This document shows, piece by piece, positions 63,101 to 64,000 of a stretch of DNA of 64,000 nt; position 1 is the first letter of the stretch; each line of letters begins with the position of its first letter. The DNA lies in NCBI RefSeq assembly GCF_963678635.1, contig NC_087068.1, positions 42,123,649-42,187,648 of the forward strand, read 5' to 3'. The notes beneath the pieces are model-generated. The model was given only the letters and a program-made list of their open reading frames with translations. It made no database searches and had not been told where the DNA came from. This stretch comes from Symsagittifera roscoffensis. Taxonomy: Eukaryota > Xenacoelomorpha > Acoela > Convolutidae. Both the position numbers and the translations under genes were made by a program.

Positions 63101-63343
63101 TAGCTTCCAATCTTGGCTATCTTTGTCCACGAAGTAGTCACTTCTGATTATTGAAAAGTATAGTTTCTTCTCGAACATTCTAGAAGCTAGCGACTTGGTG
63201 TGGATATCTAGCAGTCTTTTGATAAAGCTGTCTGATTGCACAGTTTTTTCAAGTACTTCAGCCAGAATTAATTCGTGGGTTGCGAGTTTGAACATCAACT
63301 GGTCCACTACATTCAATTCCATGGATTTAATTTGTGCGTATTT
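42127..63343 (-). CDS. GSS: Glutathione synthetase, six C-terminal exons
   Basis: An ATP-grasp enzyme that joins gamma-glutamylcysteine and glycine in the cytosol. Minus-strand exons in coding order: 63032-63343 (LLDIHTKSLASRMFEKKLYF, RSDYFVDKD, LVEINTIAIA), about 62495-62818 (RPGVLVIADTQE), 52901-53072 (VYFRLGYSPDHYVNER), 45961-46124 (LHLAGTKRVQ), 42708-42863 (RYVIKPQREGGGNNLFGDEI, the glycine-rich ATP loop) and 42127-42409 (YVAMELITP, AEVGICSIFLF, SNEGGIS near the stop). The last five join in phase. The first junction does not: exon 2 needs two carried-over bases but exon 1 ends in phase 0, so a border there is misplaced, a micro-exon is missed or an indel exists. Exon 2 encodes about 40 residues more than vertebrate GSS. 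The N-terminus is beyond the right edge. Introns of 7-10 kb hold transposons. Confidence 0.93.
43808..44060 (+). repeat. tRNA-derived SINE-like element
   Basis: The head (43808-43877) carries a Ser/Leu-tRNA-like A box GGCTGAGTGGTTAGT and B box GATTCGAATCTC. The body contains GGTACCTCCAGCTTAAGCT and TTCGACTTATATT and ends with the hairpin AAAGC-TCC-GCTTT. Related bodies lie at 26905-27075 and 465-560. The hairpin stem shows paired changes between copies. Confidence 0.6.
45263..45702 (-). mobile_element. Helentron-like non-autonomous element, copy 3 (reversed)
   Basis: Reverse orientation of the 39170-39700 family: begins CAAGACAGCTCGTATCAGGG with hairpin CAGGGCAACGCCCTG and ends at the degraded GTTCCGACTTTCG-type terminus. 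It lies inside a GSS intron. Confidence 0.6.
47465..49020 (-). pseudogene. Integrase remnant of element 2
   Basis: Two frames. The first (47947-49020) carries the zinc-binding HQSHPGQEVMMAAS ... CEKCRE and the first core aspartate in LQLDFVGQVLDE. After a frameshift near 48410 the second (47465-48412) carries EHGSGFKN and GDHRGSGLVERTIQTIKRKL with the catalytic glutamate. The position of the second catalytic aspartate reads Glu. A roughly 200-residue basic C-terminus follows, and another ORF (46946-47446) may be its displaced continuation. Confidence 0.85.
49181..49940 (-). pseudogene. RNase H remnant of element 2
   Basis: Minus-strand pieces in two frames: a segment with STIELELLAIVWACEHFRTY in the 49560-49700 area, then TDHKAIISALSENYNNKSYQ and VIHVPGVTLGIVDYLSRYP from 49555 downwards. 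This is the Gypsy RNase H end, followed by the linker to integrase. Confidence 0.8.
49941..50741 (-). pseudogene. Reverse transcriptase remnant of element 2
   Basis: Frame 50175-50741 has LALNAKPMNAQ, VWFTSLDLKYAFSQLPL (motif A) and FKTGFYGLTDMPTEFQKAMD (motif B). It stops at a TAG directly before LDDILIVTKG, i.e. at the first residue of the catalytic box. The same frame continues to 49941 with KLSKCEFSVNQLTWLGYDID. The stop inactivates the enzyme. Confidence 0.88.
51081..51320 (-). pseudogene. Retropepsin remnant of element 2
   Basis: Short frame ending in STVDTGSPVSFLN, the aspartic protease active site, then a stop; further protease sequence continues degraded to about 50742. Confidence 0.75.
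51342..52379 (-). CDS. gag: Gag of element 2 (intact ORF)
   Basis: 345-residue minus-strand ORF with a helical capsid-like centre (FHTGCETLFKVEREYTVERI) and two zinc knuckles: CYFCGNPHSPDHRKSC, which has non-standard spacing, and CNLCPKRGHFAKCC. It starts at ATG 52379. It is the only intact ORF left in this element. Confidence 0.85.
   Translation of the reverse strand: MPQPAVPVNEDRTDMLGIPPFWAKASTNPSFLWESWIGQFFLAAGLKDKINPRDLLIEPTEVLDEPPPRPESIAEGEDAGAANARRQRDQAAIRRITKLNIERRRKGPRISQNWFYHEAEARMKSRLFFALGNEGRRRFADSFPHTDISNIPFREFHTGCETLFKVEREYTVERIKLYNTVFMLENDTFSSFYARLSVQVALCNWPNDQEKEILKDLFIGRIRDVDVQQQLIKAKADLDGTFKLALECKKGASTSAQFQKLLPHNQHSSGFKVKQEPTCSIQSSRGTRDYRQNQNNRKTSQNNQTNKSCYFCGNPHSPDHRKSCSAREVTCNLCPKRGHFAKCCN
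54165..54530 (+). mobile_element. Helentron-like element, copy 4 (3'-truncated)
   Basis: Starts GTTCCGACTTTCGATACGAA like the other copies and follows them through AACGCGCGATATTATTCGCG. It loses similarity near 54530, before the hairpin end. Confidence 0.6.
54823..55130. repeat. Foldback element with about 140-bp inverted arms
   Basis: Ends GGGTCTTTTCGG / CGAAAAGACCC. The inner arms 54921-54960 and 54989-55028 match inversely at 39 of 40 positions, with a 28-base loop. Outer arm similarity continues with gaps (TACCCCCCT / GGGGGGTA). No coding capacity; probably a foldback-type MITE. Confidence 0.85.
56700..61700 (+). pseudogene. Highly decayed Gypsy-like retrotransposon 3 in a GSS intron
   Basis: A-rich plus-strand region, opposite to GSS. 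Recognisable pieces in order: MADQNVAVPIYDGGYHG (gag start, about 56721), MTLDTGSPILFINW (retropepsin, about 58220), FELSAVVWATDRIKHYLLEK and FLEYFSRDPSADPW (RNase H, about 59690-59925), and IGDHRG with DERSIQ (integrase end, about 60150-60190). Stops are too frequent for any function. The GDHRG motif relates it to element 2. Confidence 0.7.
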
Positions 63344-64000
63344 CTGAAAAACTATCAACTGGTTAGAATTTGATATTCACAGGAACTTTAGTTATGTCTT
63401 TAGAAACCAAAAGCATGAAATTTTGTCAAAAGCCAACTAAGTGAAGGCGCTCGCTGTCTCCAAAAAAATGTTTTGCAATAATAATTTATAACCGTAGGGC
63501 AATTAATAACCGTAAATAACTTTGTTGACAGGACTTATTTCATCTCCTAGAATCTTAGATCTGACATGCTCAATTCTTTGAAAATTAAAAAAAATTGCTA
63601 TAAGTTAAGTAGAAATTAGGTACAACCCGTTTTTGGTTGGAGTTATTTTTCAAAAAATGTCTCAATTTTTTTTTCAAGTTGGTGGTTTTCGTCCTAGTTT
63701 CTGTCAGTTCATCTTACTTTCTAGAGCATGTGTCTTCTTAGCATTCAAACAATTCTTACAACTATTGAAAGTTTAGTAATTTGTAACTGTACCAAGTCTG
63801 ATTTTGGGTATTTTTGAATATTCAAACAGTTTCATTTGATACTCTATCGGCTCAGTCAACTTACATTGCATAATTTGAAAGGCAAATAAGTTTTAATGCA
63901 CTTGTTTGTTTCAGATTGGATGGGTCGTATAATTTTGTAAAATTTTATGCAAAAGTTTTTTGACAACAATTTTGTTTTCAGCTCGAACAAATTTCGACCC
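63344..64000. other. Right-edge DNA upstream of the first visible GSS exon
   Basis: No GSS exon found; the missing N-terminal exons lie beyond the window. Bases 63775-64000 are a diverged direct copy of bases 80-305. Confidence 0.55.

Overview
The window is nuclear DNA of a bilaterian invertebrate animal that I cannot place further. The evidence is intron-split animal genes with GT-AG introns and T-rich acceptors, an AT-rich intergenic background, and many animal-type transposons (Ty3/Gypsy LTR elements with and without env, LINE remains, hAT MITEs, Helentron-like repeats, tRNA-derived SINE-like repeats). Nothing bacterial, phage-like or CRISPR-like was seen.

Three host genes are supported. 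(1) 826-5174 (+): the C-terminal eleven exons of alkylglycerone-phosphate synthase (AGPS, ether-lipid synthesis), ending in the peroxisomal targeting tripeptide SKL. (2) 34703-38545 (+): a three-exon plasma-membrane-type Na+/H+ exchanger (SLC9 family, about 970 residues). (3) 42127-63343 (-): six exons of glutathione synthetase (GSS). Its 5' end lies beyond the right edge, and its large introns hold two decayed Gypsy-like elements and several repeats.

The outstanding object is a 14.74-kb LTR retrotransposon at 5971-20710, with near-identical LTRs of 388 and 395 bp and a perfect 5-bp target duplication (CTATT). It encodes Gag, protease-RT-RNase H-integrase and a furin-site/fusion-peptide envelope protein. 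Between pol and env it also carries cargo: a TARG1/OARD1-type macro domain in sense orientation (ADP-ribosyl hydrolase fold, both catalytic residues visible), a 171-bp tandem repeat with iterated micro-ORFs, an intron-containing antisense gene for a JmjC-type Fe(II)/2-oxoglutarate oxygenase with its metal triad intact, and a second antisense locus ending in a membrane anchor. This copy is damaged: a deletion/frameshift between RT and RNase H, a TAG in the macro domain and a frameshift in env. The LTRs nevertheless look young.

Layout: 1-825 repeat-bearing DNA; 826-5174 AGPS; 5971-20710 cargo retrotransposon; 20711-34702 gene-free, repeat-derived DNA including a fossil LINE (about 27.4-31.1 kb, minus) split by a hAT MITE with a perfect 8-bp target duplication; 34703-38545 Na+/H+ exchanger; 38546-42126 two Helentron-like copies; 42127-63343 GSS with intronic Gypsy-like element 2 (46.9-52.4 kb, minus) and the highly decayed element 3 (56.7-61.7 kb, plus), and a 308-bp foldback repeat (54823-55130). 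The two extremities of the window (about 80-305 and 63775-64000) are diverged copies of one dispersed repeat.
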